This document shows positions 5,457 through 13,804 of a stretch of DNA of 16,604 bases, piece after piece (position 1 is the first letter of the stretch; each line of letters opens with the position of its first letter). The notes below the pieces were generated by a model, which saw only the letters and a list, made by a program, of their open reading frames with translations, was not told the DNA's origin and ran no database searches. The position numbers and the translations under genes were made by a program. Location: positions 1 through 16,604 of the forward strand of contig DHSK01000123.1 in NCBI GenBank assembly GCA_002408445.1, written 5' to 3'. The stretch is from Syntrophomonas sp. UBA5288 (lineage in GTDB: Bacteria > Bacillota > Syntrophomonadia > Syntrophomonadales > Syntrophomonadaceae).

Positions 5457-5490
5457 CACTCTTTTGGGAATAATTAGAAGGGGTGAGTTG

Positions 5491-8400
5491 ATGGCTTACG
5501 TAGAACATTATGGTAAGGTAAACAGACTGAGTTACTCCCGGATAAGAGAAGTAATAGAACTGCCCAATCTTATTCAAGTTCAGTTAAGCTCTTACCAATG
5601 GTTTCTGGAAAAAGGCTTGCGGGAAGCATTGCAGGAAGTATTTCCTATTTCCGATTTTACCGGTAACCTGGAGCTTGGGTTCGTAGATTACAGTCTGGGT
5701 GATCCGAAATATGAAGTACAGGAATGTAAAGAACGTGATGTTAGTTACCAGGCTCCGCTCAAACTAAAGGTAAAGTTAACCGACAAAGAGACCGGAGAAA
5801 TCAAGGAATCAGAAGTATACATGGGTGATCTGCCACTGATGACCGAAAAAGGCACCTTCATTATTAATGGGGCTGAACGGGTAGTTGTAAGTCAGCTGGT
5901 CAAGTCCCCGGGGGTATACTTTAACGAGCGTATCGATGTGTCCGGCAATATGCTTTTTGGAGCTACTGTTATTCCAAACCGGGGTGCATGGTTTGAACTG
6001 GAAATGGATAGTGCGGGCATAGTTTATACCAGAATAGATAAAACCAGAAAGATACCCGTGACCGTGCTGTTAAGGGCCATAGGGTATGAGACCAATGAAG
6101 ATATCTTAGATCTTTATGACAATGACGAGTATATTCAAAGAACAATTGACAAAGATACCACTAACAACAAAAAAGAGGCCTTAATAGAATTCTACCGGCG
6201 CTTGCGCCCGGGAGAAATGGGCACCGAAGACGCGGCTCAGCAGCTTTTGAACAATCTGTTTTTTGACCCGCGCCGTTATGATATGGCTACGGTAGGGCGT
6301 TATAAAGTAAACAAAAAACTGGGATTAAATACCCCGGTGGAAATCAGACATCTAACCGTAGAAGACATTACCTCCACCATTGCCTATTTGTTAAAACTAA
6401 TAAAAGGTGAAGGCAAAACCGACGTTATCGACCATCTGGGCAACCGCCGGCTGCGTTCCATCGGCGAACTGTTGCAAAACCAGTTCCGTACCGGTCTGGT
6501 CAGAATGGAAAGAGTAGTGCGGGAAAGAATGAGTATTCACGATGTGGAGACTCTAACTCCTCAGATCCTCATTAATATAAGACCAATTACTGCCGCAGTC
6601 AAAGAGTTTTTTGGCAGTTCCCAGCTCTCCCAGTTCATGGACCAGACCAATCCTCTGGCCGAGCTCACGCACAAACGGCGCCTGAGCGCACTGGGTCCGG
6701 GCGGCCTAACCAGAGAACGGGCCGGTTTCCAGGTCCGCGACGTACATCATTCCCACTACGGCAGAATATGCCCCATAGAAACCCCCGAGGGTCCGAACAT
6801 AGGACTGATTGGTTCATTGGCTACCTTTGGCCGGGTTAACGACTTCGGGTTTATCGAAACCCCTTACCGTAAAGTGGATAAAGAGTCCGGCCGGGTGCTT
6901 AACGAAATCGTCTATCTGACTGCCGACGAAGAAGACGAATACATAGTCGCGCAGGCTAATGCCCCTCTGGATGAAAACGGATATTTCAAAGAGGACCGGG
7001 TTGAGATTCGGTATTTCGAAGATATATTGGAAGTGCCGGTAAATCAGGTCGATTTCATGGACGTATCACCCAAACAGGTATTCAGTGTGGCTACGTCCCT
7101 TATTCCGTTCCTGGAAAACGATGACGCCAACCGGGCCTTAATGGGCGCCAACATGCAGCGCCAGGCAGTGCCGGTAATAAGAACCGATGCGCCTATAGTA
7201 GGGACGGGCCTGGAATACAAAGCAGCCAAAGATTCAGGTGCGGTGGTTATCAGTAAAAAAGCCGGTGTAGTAAAAAAAGTAAGTGCCGAGCGAATAGTGA
7301 TCAAGGAAGACAGCGGCAAGGAAACCACCTATAATCTGCTCAAATTCGTACGTTCCAACCAGGGTACCTGCTATAACCAGAGGCCCATCGTAAAGGTGGG
7401 AGAACGGGTCGAAGCCGACACCATCATTGCTGACGGTCCCAGTACCGACAATGGTGAACTGGCCTTAGGCCGCAATGTTTTGGCGGCCTATATGCCCTGG
7501 GAAGGTTACAACTACGAAGACGCGATATTAATATCGGAAAAACTGGTAAAAGATGATGTTTTCACATCAATTCATATAGAAGAATATGAATGCGAGGCCC
7601 GGGATACCAAACTGGGTCCGGAAGAAATAACCCGTGATATTCCCAACGTATCCGAAGATATGCTTAAAAATCTGGATGACCAGGGAGTAATACGGGTCGG
7701 GGCCGAAGTCAGACCGGATGATATTCTGGTCGGTAAAGTAACCCCCAAGGGCGAAACCGAGCTGACCCCGGAAGAAAGACTGCTGAGAGCCATATTTGGC
7801 GAAAAAGCCCGTGAGGTAAGAGATTCCTCCTTAAGGGTTCCTCATGGCGAAGCCGGTAAAATAGTGGCAGTCAAGCGCTTTTCCCGTGATAAAGGCGATG
7901 AACTCCCGCCTGGAGTAAATCAGCTGGTCAGGGTCTATATTGCCCAAAAACGTAAAATATCCGAAGGCGACAAAATGGCCGGACGCCACGGCAACAAGGG
8001 TGTTATATCCCGTATACTGCCGGAGGAAGATATGCCTTTCCTGGCCGATGGCACCCCGGTGGAAATCGTACTCAACCCGCTGGGTGTACCATCTCGTATG
8101 AACATTGGCCAGATTCTCGAATGTCATATGGGAATGGCGGCTAAAACCTTGGGTATCAATATAGCTACTCCTATTTTCGACGGTGCCAATGAAGAGGATA
8201 TTTTTGAAAAATTAAGAGAGGCCGGACTGCCCGAAAGCGGCAAGACTACTCTTTACGACGGCAGAACCGGGGAGCCCTTTGAGCATGAAGTCACCGTAGG
8301 TTACATTTACTTCCTCAAACTGGCTCATTTGGTTGATGACAAGATACATGCCCGGTCCATCGGACCTTACTCACTAGTTACCCAGCAGCCTTTGGGAGGT

Positions 8401-8877
8401 AAAGCCCAGTTCGGCGGACAGAGGTTTGGTGAGATGGAAGTATGGGCCTTGGAAGCTTATGGAGCTTCATATACCCTGCAGGAAATCCTTACCGTCAAAT
8501 CCGACGATGTGGTAGGGCGTCTCAAGACTTATGAGGCCATTGTTAAAGGTGACAATATACCGGAACCAGGTGTGCCGGAAGGCTTCAAGGTGCTTATCAA
8601 AGAATTGCAGAGCCTTGCACTTGATGTGAGAGTTCTTTCCGATGAAGATGAGGAAATTGTCATAAAAGATGTAGACTATGAAGTCAATGAAAAAGAAAAG
8701 GCACGTGAACTCGGTTTGGATATACCGGAGGCCCCGCTGGGCAGTGCCGGGGTAAAAGAAGTAGAAGAAACAGAAGAAGCTGATGACATGGAAGATATGG
8801 ATGCTGCAGACGACATAAATGATGCCGAACCTATAAGCATCGATGCGATGGCAGAAGATCTGGATGATGAAGAATAA
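5491..8877 (+). CDS. rpoB: DNA-directed RNA polymerase subunit beta
   Basis: The beta subunit forms one jaw of RNA polymerase and part of the active site. From ATG 5491 it has 1128 residues. This start is chosen because AAGGGGTGAG (5478-5487) precedes it and MAYVEHYGKVNRLSYSRI is the family start; the open frame upstream (TTG at 5464) adds nothing conserved. The rifampicin region reads SSQLSQFMDQTNPLAELTHK, with D384, H394 and S399 matching E. coli D516, H526 and S531, all wild type. The active-site lysines lie in GDKMAGRHGNKG (K828, K836). Then come ATPIFDGA, HARSIGPYSLVTQQPLGGKA and QRFGEMEVWALEAYGA. The last 38 residues (1091-1128) are an acidic tail with 20 Asp/Glu and no basic residue. 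rpoC starts 93 bases on. Confidence 0.99.
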   Translation: MAYVEHYGKVNRLSYSRIREVIELPNLIQVQLSSYQWFLEKGLREALQEVFPISDFTGNLELGFVDYSLGDPKYEVQECKERDVSYQAPLKLKVKLTDKETGEIKESEVYMGDLPLMTEKGTFIINGAERVVVSQLVKSPGVYFNERIDVSGNMLFGATVIPNRGAWFELEMDSAGIVYTRIDKTRKIPVTVLLRAIGYETNEDILDLYDNDEYIQRTIDKDTTNNKKEALIEFYRRLRPGEMGTEDAAQQLLNNLFFDPRRYDMATVGRYKVNKKLGLNTPVEIRHLTVEDITSTIAYLLKLIKGEGKTDVIDHLGNRRLRSIGELLQNQFRTGLVRMERVVRERMSIHDVETLTPQILINIRPITAAVKEFFGSSQLSQFMDQTNPLAELTHKRRLSALGPGGLTRERAGFQVRDVHHSHYGRICPIETPEGPNIGLIGSLATFGRVNDFGFIETPYRKVDKESGRVLNEIVYLTADEEDEYIVAQANAPLDENGYFKEDRVEIRYFEDILEVPVNQVDFMDVSPKQVFSVATSLIPFLENDDANRALMGANMQRQAVPVIRTDAPIVGTGLEYKAAKDSGAVVISKKAGVVKKVSAERIVIKEDSGKETTYNLLKFVRSNQGTCYNQRPIVKVGERVEADTIIADGPSTDNGELALGRNVLAAYMPWEGYNYEDAILISEKLVKDDVFTSIHIEEYECEARDTKLGPEEITRDIPNVSEDMLKNLDDQGVIRVGAEVRPDDILVGKVTPKGETELTPEERLLRAIFGEKAREVRDSSLRVPHGEAGKIVAVKRFSRDKGDELPPGVNQLVRVYIAQKRKISEGDKMAGRHGNKGVISRILPEEDMPFLADGTPVEIVLNPLGVPSRMNIGQILECHMGMAAKTLGINIATPIFDGANEEDIFEKLREAGLPESGKTTLYDGRTGEPFEHEVTVGYIYFLKLAHLVDDKIHARSIGPYSLVTQQPLGGKAQFGGQRFGEMEVWALEAYGASYTLQEILTVKSDDVVGRLKTYEAIVKGDNIPEPGVPEGFKVLIKELQSLALDVRVLSDEDEEIVIKDVDYEVNEKEKARELGLDIPEAPLGSAGVKEVEETEEADDMEDMDAADDINDAEPISIDAMAEDLDDEE

Positions 8878-8970
8878 CACCAATGTTAATCAGCCAATAG
8901 TTTATATAAAACGGCAATTCTTAAGACCTGCATATAGTGACGGGCAATCTTCTGGAAGGGAGAGTATAAT

Positions 8971-11900
8971 TTGTTAGATGTAAATAACTTCGAACGAATC
9001 AAAATATCCCTGGCTTCTCCTGAACAAATACGCTCATGGAGCAGTGGAGAAGTAAAAAAACCTGAGACCATCAATTACCGTACCCTGAGACCGGAAAAAG
9101 AAGGCTTATTCTGTGAAAAAATATTTGGACCGGTCAAAGATTGGGAATGTCATTGCGGAAAATACAAACGCGTACGCCATAAAGGCATCGTATGCGATCG
9201 CTGCGGAGTAGAAGTAACTACCTCTAAAGTGAGAAGAGAGCGGATGGGACATATCGAACTGGCGGCCCCGGTGTGCCACATATGGTATTTAAAAGGAATC
9301 CCCAGCCGGATGGGACTGCTGCTCGACATGTCACCCAAAGTACTAGAAAAAGTAATCTATTTTGTCAACTATATAGTAATAGACCCCGGCGATACTCCCC
9401 TCTTAAAAAAGCAACTGCTCAATGAGCGCGAATATCGTGACAACCGTGACAAATACGGCGATAACTTTTCCGCCGGGATCGGAGCCGAAGCGGTAAAAGT
9501 ACTCCTGAGCGAAGTTAGGCTGGAGGAACTGTCCGAAGAGCTGAAAGAAGAAATAGCAAATACTACCGGGCAAAGAAAAGGGAGAGCCATTAAAAGACTG
9601 GAAGTAGTGGAGTCTTTCCGTCTTTCCAGCAATGATCCGGAATGGATGATACTTGATGTATTACCGGTCATACCTCCCGAGCTCAGACCTATGGTACAGC
9701 TGGACGGCGGCAGATTCGCCACTTCCGATTTAAATGATTTATACCGCCGGGTCATCAACCGCAACAACCGCCTAAAAAGGCTGTTGGATTTGGGTGCTCC
9801 GGATATTATTGTGCGCAATGAAAAAAGAATGCTGCAGGAAGCGGTCGACGCCTTGATTGATAATGGAAGGCGGGGCAGACCTGTTACAGGCCCCGGGAAC
9901 CGGCCCTTAAAATCTTTAAGTGACATGCTGAAAGGCAAGCAGGGTCGTTTCCGTCAGAACCTTCTGGGTAAACGGGTCGATTATTCCGGACGTTCCGTTA
10001 TCGTGGTCGGTCCCAAACTGAAAATGCATCAGTGTGGATTACCCAAAGAAATGGCCCTGGAACTGTTCAAACCCTTTGTAATGAAAAAACTGGTAGACAA
10101 GGGGATCGCCTCCAATATTAAAAGCGCCAAGAAAATGGTAGAAAGAGGACGCAACGAGGTATGGGATATCCTGGATGATGTTATCAAAGAGCATCCCGTA
10201 CTCCTTAACCGCGCCCCGACCTTGCATCGACTTGGTATCCAGGCATTCGAGCCGGTATTGGTAGAAGGACGTGCTTTACAACTTTATCCTTTGGTCTGCA
10301 CAGCTTACAATGCAGACTTCGACGGCGACCAGATGGCAGTCCATGTACCTCTGTCCGCTGAAGCCCAGACCGAAGCCAGGCTCTTGATGCTTTCAAGCTG
10401 CAATATCCTGAACCCCAAAGATGGAAAACCGGTAGTTACACCTACCCAGGATATGGTCATAGGAATTTATTATCTTTCCTATATGGACGAAGCCGATAAA
10501 GCAATTGAGAATCCCAGAAAATTCTCAACCCCCAACGAAGCCTGTATGGCTTATGAAGTGGGACAAATCACCCTGCATGAAAAAATTATGGTTAGAATGG
10601 ATGTGCCCCAAAAAATCGACTGGGCCTCCTCCGATACCACCCAGAAATATGAGCGCCAGCTCTTGGGAACATCTGTGGGAAGAGTTATTCTCAATGAGGT
10701 AATGCCGGACAGCCTGGGATATTGCAATGATGTTATAGATAAGAAGAAATTGGGAGACATTGTTTACGAATGTTACCGGCGGGAAGGAAATGCCGGTGCG
10801 GCCGAGATGCTCGACGGCATCAAACGGTTAGGTTACAAATTCTCAACCAAGGCCGGAATCACAGTCGGGGTCAGCGATTTCGAACCGCCGGCAGCCAAAA
10901 AGACCATTCTGGAAGCAGCCGATAAAGAAGTCGGAGCTATTCAGCAGGATTACCAGATGGGCTTAATAACCGAAGATGAACGGCACGCACAGGTAGTAGA
11001 AATATGGAACCAGGCTACTGATGATGTAACCGACGCTCTGAAAAAAGAACTAAAAACCGACAACCCGGTGTACATGATGGCTACCTCCGGAGCCCGCGGT
11101 AACTTCCAGCAAATACGTCAGCTGGCCGGTATGCGCGGATTGATGGCAGATCCTTCCGGTAAGATCATAGACCTGCCCATTAAAGCCAATTTCCGTGAAG
11201 GATTAACCGTTTTGGAATACTTCATATCCACCCACGGAGCCCGCAAAGGCTTGGCTGATACCGCATTGCGTACGGCTGACTCCGGTTATCTGACCCGCAG
11301 ACTGGTCGACGTATCTCAGGACGTTATCGTGCGTGAAGACGATTGCGAAGCGGTCGAGGGCATCTGGGTAGAGAAAATAATGGATGGTTCACAATTGATC
11401 GAACCATTAAATCAACGTATAATCGGCCGGGTGTCTATCGATACCATAGTAGACCCCAATACGGGAGAAGTACTGGTCGAAGAAAACCAGATGATCAGTG
11501 ATGAAGTCGGATACCAAATAGAAAAACTGGGCATAGAACGAGTTAAAATCAGATCAGTTCTTACCTGCAAGACTAAGCACGGGGTATGCAAAAAATGTTA
11601 CGGACGCAATCTGGCCACCGGTTATGATGTGGAAATAGGCGAAGCCGTAGGTATACTTGCCGCCCAGTCCATCGGTGAACCAGGTACCCAGCTAACCATG
11701 CGTACTTTCCACACCGGAGGAGTTGCCGGTGACGACATTACCCGCGGTTTGCCCAGGGTCGAAGAGTTATTTGAAGTCCGTAAACCAAAAGGCCAGGCCG
11801 TAGTTAGCGAAGTAGCAGGAAAAGTACAGTTTGGCGAAAGCAAGGGACGCCGTGAAGTGCAGGTTATGGACGAAGACGGCAGCCTCATGGATTCCTATCT

Positions 11901-12471
11901 GGTCCACTATGGTTCACGGCTTAAAGTACAGGAGGGGGATGAAGTTGAAGTAGGAGATGCCTTAACCGAAGGACCGCTCAATCCCCACGACATTTTAAAG
12001 ACCAAGGGCCTTCAGCAGGTACAGAGATATTTGTTGCAGGAGGTACAAAAAGTGTACCGCTCCCAGGGTGTTGATATTAGTGATAAGCACATTGAAATAA
12101 TGATAAGACAGATGCTGAAAAAGGTAAAAATTGAAGATTCAGGCGATACCTCCATGCTGCCTGGTTCCTTTGTAGACATTTCCGTTTTCGAGGAGTCCAA
12201 TATCCATATGGTGGGCCAGGGCGGAATGCCGGCCGTATGTTCACCCATGCTGCTGGGTATAACCAAAGCATCCCTGAATACGGATTCTTTCCTCTCGGCT
12301 GCATCATTCCAGGAAACCACCAAGGTTTTAACCGAAGCAGCTATAAAAGGAAAAGTCGACAACCTTATCGGCCTGAAAGAAAATGTAATAATAGGCAAAC
12401 TGATTCCTGCCGGGACCGGATATTCGGTATATAGAAATGTCGAAGTGGTCAAAGCGCAGGAGGATGAATGA
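8971..12471 (+). CDS. rpoC: DNA-directed RNA polymerase subunit beta'
   Basis: The beta' subunit carries the catalytic magnesium site. It has 1166 residues, normal for Firmicutes. The N-terminal zinc site is C60, C62, C75, C78 (CHCGKYKRVRHKGIVCDRC). The clamp and lid follow (GKQGRFRQNLLGKRVDYSGR). The catalytic motif is N447-ADFDGDQ with Asp 449, 451 and 453. The second zinc site is C792, C866, C873, C876. The trigger loop lies around GEPGTQLTMRTFHTGG, with M910 and H914. No intein or insertion is seen. The start is TTG at 8971, supported by GGAAGGGAG (8954-8962) and the family N terminus. The 93-base rpoB-rpoC gap shows no terminator or promoter I trust. The end lies 15 bases before the -35 box of the next operon. 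Confidence 0.99.
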   Translation: MLDVNNFERIKISLASPEQIRSWSSGEVKKPETINYRTLRPEKEGLFCEKIFGPVKDWECHCGKYKRVRHKGIVCDRCGVEVTTSKVRRERMGHIELAAPVCHIWYLKGIPSRMGLLLDMSPKVLEKVIYFVNYIVIDPGDTPLLKKQLLNEREYRDNRDKYGDNFSAGIGAEAVKVLLSEVRLEELSEELKEEIANTTGQRKGRAIKRLEVVESFRLSSNDPEWMILDVLPVIPPELRPMVQLDGGRFATSDLNDLYRRVINRNNRLKRLLDLGAPDIIVRNEKRMLQEAVDALIDNGRRGRPVTGPGNRPLKSLSDMLKGKQGRFRQNLLGKRVDYSGRSVIVVGPKLKMHQCGLPKEMALELFKPFVMKKLVDKGIASNIKSAKKMVERGRNEVWDILDDVIKEHPVLLNRAPTLHRLGIQAFEPVLVEGRALQLYPLVCTAYNADFDGDQMAVHVPLSAEAQTEARLLMLSSCNILNPKDGKPVVTPTQDMVIGIYYLSYMDEADKAIENPRKFSTPNEACMAYEVGQITLHEKIMVRMDVPQKIDWASSDTTQKYERQLLGTSVGRVILNEVMPDSLGYCNDVIDKKKLGDIVYECYRREGNAGAAEMLDGIKRLGYKFSTKAGITVGVSDFEPPAAKKTILEAADKEVGAIQQDYQMGLITEDERHAQVVEIWNQATDDVTDALKKELKTDNPVYMMATSGARGNFQQIRQLAGMRGLMADPSGKIIDLPIKANFREGLTVLEYFISTHGARKGLADTALRTADSGYLTRRLVDVSQDVIVREDDCEAVEGIWVEKIMDGSQLIEPLNQRIIGRVSIDTIVDPNTGEVLVEENQMISDEVGYQIEKLGIERVKIRSVLTCKTKHGVCKKCYGRNLATGYDVEIGEAVGILAAQSIGEPGTQLTMRTFHTGGVAGDDITRGLPRVEELFEVRKPKGQAVVSEVAGKVQFGESKGRREVQVMDEDGSLMDSYLVHYGSRLKVQEGDEVEVGDALTEGPLNPHDILKTKGLQQVQRYLLQEVQKVYRSQGVDISDKHIEIMIRQMLKKVKIEDSGDTSMLPGSFVDISVFEESNIHMVGQGGMPAVCSPMLLGITKASLNTDSFLSAASFQETTKVLTEAAIKGKVDNLIGLKENVIIGKLIPAGTGYSVYRNVEVVKAQEDE

Positions 12472-12486
12472 GCTTGCAAAAAGAAT

Positions 12487-12515
12487 TTGACTGAAAACGC
12501 GCCAGATGCTAAAAT
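12487..12515 (+). promoter_or_regulatory. Promoter of the str-type operon
   Basis: TTGACT (12487-12492) and TAAAAT (12510-12515) are 17 bases apart, each one base from consensus. It lies directly after rpoC and 70 bases before the first gene of the L7Ae-like/rpsL/rpsG/fusA/tuf series. No terminator separates it from rpoC, so readthrough from rpoBC is also likely. Confidence 0.75.
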
Positions 12516-12570
12516 ACTAAGGTGCGCTACGAATAAGCTCTAATAATGCCTTGTGCAGTTTTATTTCAGA

Positions 12571-12577
12571 AAGGAGG
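12571..12577 (+). promoter_or_regulatory. SD site that fixes the start of the L7Ae-like gene
   Basis: AAGGAGG at 12571-12577 is 8 bases upstream of TTG 12586 and lies inside the longer open frame that begins at GTG 12553. It therefore selects TTG 12586; TTG 12589 directly after is the alternative. Confidence 0.75.
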
Positions 12578-12585
12578 CTAAATAT

Positions 12586-12840
12586 TTGTTGCCACTGGAG
12601 GAAATAAAGAACGGCAACAAGGTCATAGGAACTAAGCAGGTAAAAAAGGCCATCGCCCGGGGTGACGTCAGACGCGTTTTTATAGCGGGCGATGCTGAAC
12701 CGCATGTGATAGAGCCCATTAAAGAATTGTGCGCCGATTACCAGGTGGAAGTCGAAGTCATAGAGAAAATGGAGATTCTGGGTAAAGCATGTGGAATTGA
12801 AGTAGGTTCTGCGGCCGTAGCCCTTCTGAACCAACCATAA
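12586..12840 (+). CDS. rplGB: L7Ae/L30e/S12e/Gadd45 family ribosomal protein
   Basis: A small L7Ae-fold protein of the kind encoded before rpsL in Firmicutes (YbxF/RplGB of Bacillus, shown in that genus to bind kink-turn RNA). From TTG 12586 it has 84 residues. Landmarks are NKVIGTKQVKKAIARGDVRR (RNA-binding face), VFIAGDAEPHVIEPI and the family signature LGKACGIEVGSAAVAL. The GTG at 12553 would add 11 residues with no family match and no SD. It is the first gene of the str-type operon and ends 74 bases before rpsL. Whether it is ribosome-bound, or regulates kink-turn RNAs here, is not shown by the sequence. Confidence 0.9.
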   Translation: MLPLEEIKNGNKVIGTKQVKKAIARGDVRRVFIAGDAEPHVIEPIKELCADYQVEVEVIEKMEILGKACGIEVGSAAVALLNQP

Positions 12841-12844
12841 ATTG

Positions 12845-12864
12845 AGAGAAAAGGCAATTTCTCT
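12845..12864 (+). promoter_or_regulatory. Small hairpin between the L7Ae-like gene and rpsL
   Basis: AGAGAAA (12845-12851) pairs with TTTCTCT (12858-12864) around a 6-base loop, just after the stop of the upstream gene. There is no T-run, so it is not a terminator. The remaining gap before the rpsL SD is AT-rich with nothing else recognisable. Confidence 0.3.
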
Positions 12865-12914
12865 GCCAGTAATTATAAAAACAAAGCTTATTACCCCGGG
12901 AAGGAGGTGCAGGT

Positions 12915-13292
12915 GTGCCAACTATCAACCAGTTAGTCAGAAAAGGACGTCAAGAGGAGAAAAAGAAATCAACAGCACCAGCCTTGAAAAGCTGTCCTCA
13001 AAAGCGAGGAGTATGTACGCGTGTTTATACTACGACCCCCAAAAAGCCTAACTCGGCATTACGTAAAATCGCCAGGGTCAGACTGACCAATGGAATAGAA
13101 GTAACCGCATACATCCCTGGCATCGGCCATAATCTTCAGGAACACTCCGTGGTTCTTATAAGAGGAGGCAGAGTCAAAGACCTGCCAGGTGTCAGATATC
13201 ATATTATCAGAGGTACTCTGGATGCTGCTGGTGTACAAAACCGTAACCAGGCCAGATCCAAGTATGGCAGCAAGAGACCTAAAAAGAAATAG
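12915..13292 (+). CDS. rpsL: 30S ribosomal protein S12
   Basis: S12 sits at the decoding centre of the small subunit and influences accuracy. It has 125 residues starting PTINQLVRKGR after the initiator, with the conserved core CPQKRGVCTRVYTTTPKKPN and GHNLQEHSVVLIRGGRVKDL. The lysines at 43 and 88, where changes give streptomycin resistance in other bacteria, are present, and D89 (the residue methylthiolated in E. coli S12) is too. The start is GTG, with AAGGAGGTG (12901-12909) five bases upstream. Its stop is 14 bases from rpsG, so the two are cotranscribed. Confidence 0.98.
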   Translation: MPTINQLVRKGRQEEKKKSTAPALKSCPQKRGVCTRVYTTTPKKPNSALRKIARVRLTNGIEVTAYIPGIGHNLQEHSVVLIRGGRVKDLPGVRYHIIRGTLDAAGVQNRNQARSKYGSKRPKKK

Positions 13293-13306
13293 GAAGGAGG
13301 CACAAT

Positions 13307-13777
13307 ATGCCTAGAAAAGGGCCCGTTCCCAAAAGAGACGTATTGCCGGACCCCATCTATAACAGCAAGGTATTTACCAAGCTGGTTAATCAGGTTATGT
13401 GGGATGGCAAGAAAAGTACAGCAGAAAGAATATGTTACGGGGCGTTTGAATTGGTAGAAAAAAGAGCCAATAAAGATGCTATGCAAGTCTTTGAAGAAGC
13501 CATGAAAAACATCACCCCCATCCTGGAAGTAAGAGCCAGACGGGTAGGCGGTGCCAACTACCAGGTCCCGGTAGAAGTGAGAGCTGACCGGAGACAGACT
13601 CTAGCTATCAGATGGCTGATAGGCTATGCACGCAAACGCGGCGAAAAAACTATGGCTGAGCGTTTGGCGGGTGAAATCCTGGATGCCAGCAATGGCACCG
13701 GCGGTTCAGTTAAGAAAAGAGAAGACACGCATAAAATGGCTGAGGCCAATAAAGCCTTCGCCCATTATCGTTGGTAG
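13307..13777 (+). CDS. rpsG: 30S ribosomal protein S7
   Basis: S7 nucleates assembly of the 30S head by binding the 3' domain of 16S rRNA and lines the E site. The 156 residues are typical. Family landmarks are MPRKGPVPKRDVLPDPIYNS at the start, then LVNQVMWDGKKSTAERI (about 27-43), RRVGGANYQVPVEVR (about 78-92) and the ending KAFAHYRW. The ATG follows GGAAGGAGG at 13292-13300. It lies 14 bases after rpsL and 27 bases before fusA. The short rpsL-rpsG gap leaves no room for an S7-binding site like that described in E. coli. Confidence 0.98.
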   Translation: MPRKGPVPKRDVLPDPIYNSKVFTKLVNQVMWDGKKSTAERICYGAFELVEKRANKDAMQVFEEAMKNITPILEVRARRVGGANYQVPVEVRADRRQTLAIRWLIGYARKRGEKTMAERLAGEILDASNGTGGSVKKREDTHKMAEANKAFAHYRW

Positions 13778-13804
13778 CATTTCTACTGCCCAAGGAGGGT
13801 TAGT

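Noticed and set aside
5464..5490. Longer RpoB start at TTG 5464
   Set aside because: The SD is encoded within the extension and the family start MAYVEHYGKVNR follows the ATG at 5491.
6613..6690. Rifampicin resistance changes in rpoB
   Set aside because: The key residues D384, H394 and S399 are all the sensitive type.
8971..12471. Intein or insertion in rpoC (or rpoB)
   Set aside because: Both proteins read through all conserved motifs at normal length with no splice-type sequences.
12553..12585. Longer N terminus of the L7Ae-like protein from GTG 12553
   Set aside because: The strong SD lies inside this stretch and the extra residues do not match the family. TTG 12586 is preferred.
13020..13185. 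Streptomycin resistance changes in rpsL
   Set aside because: Lys43 and Lys88 are both present, as in sensitive strains.
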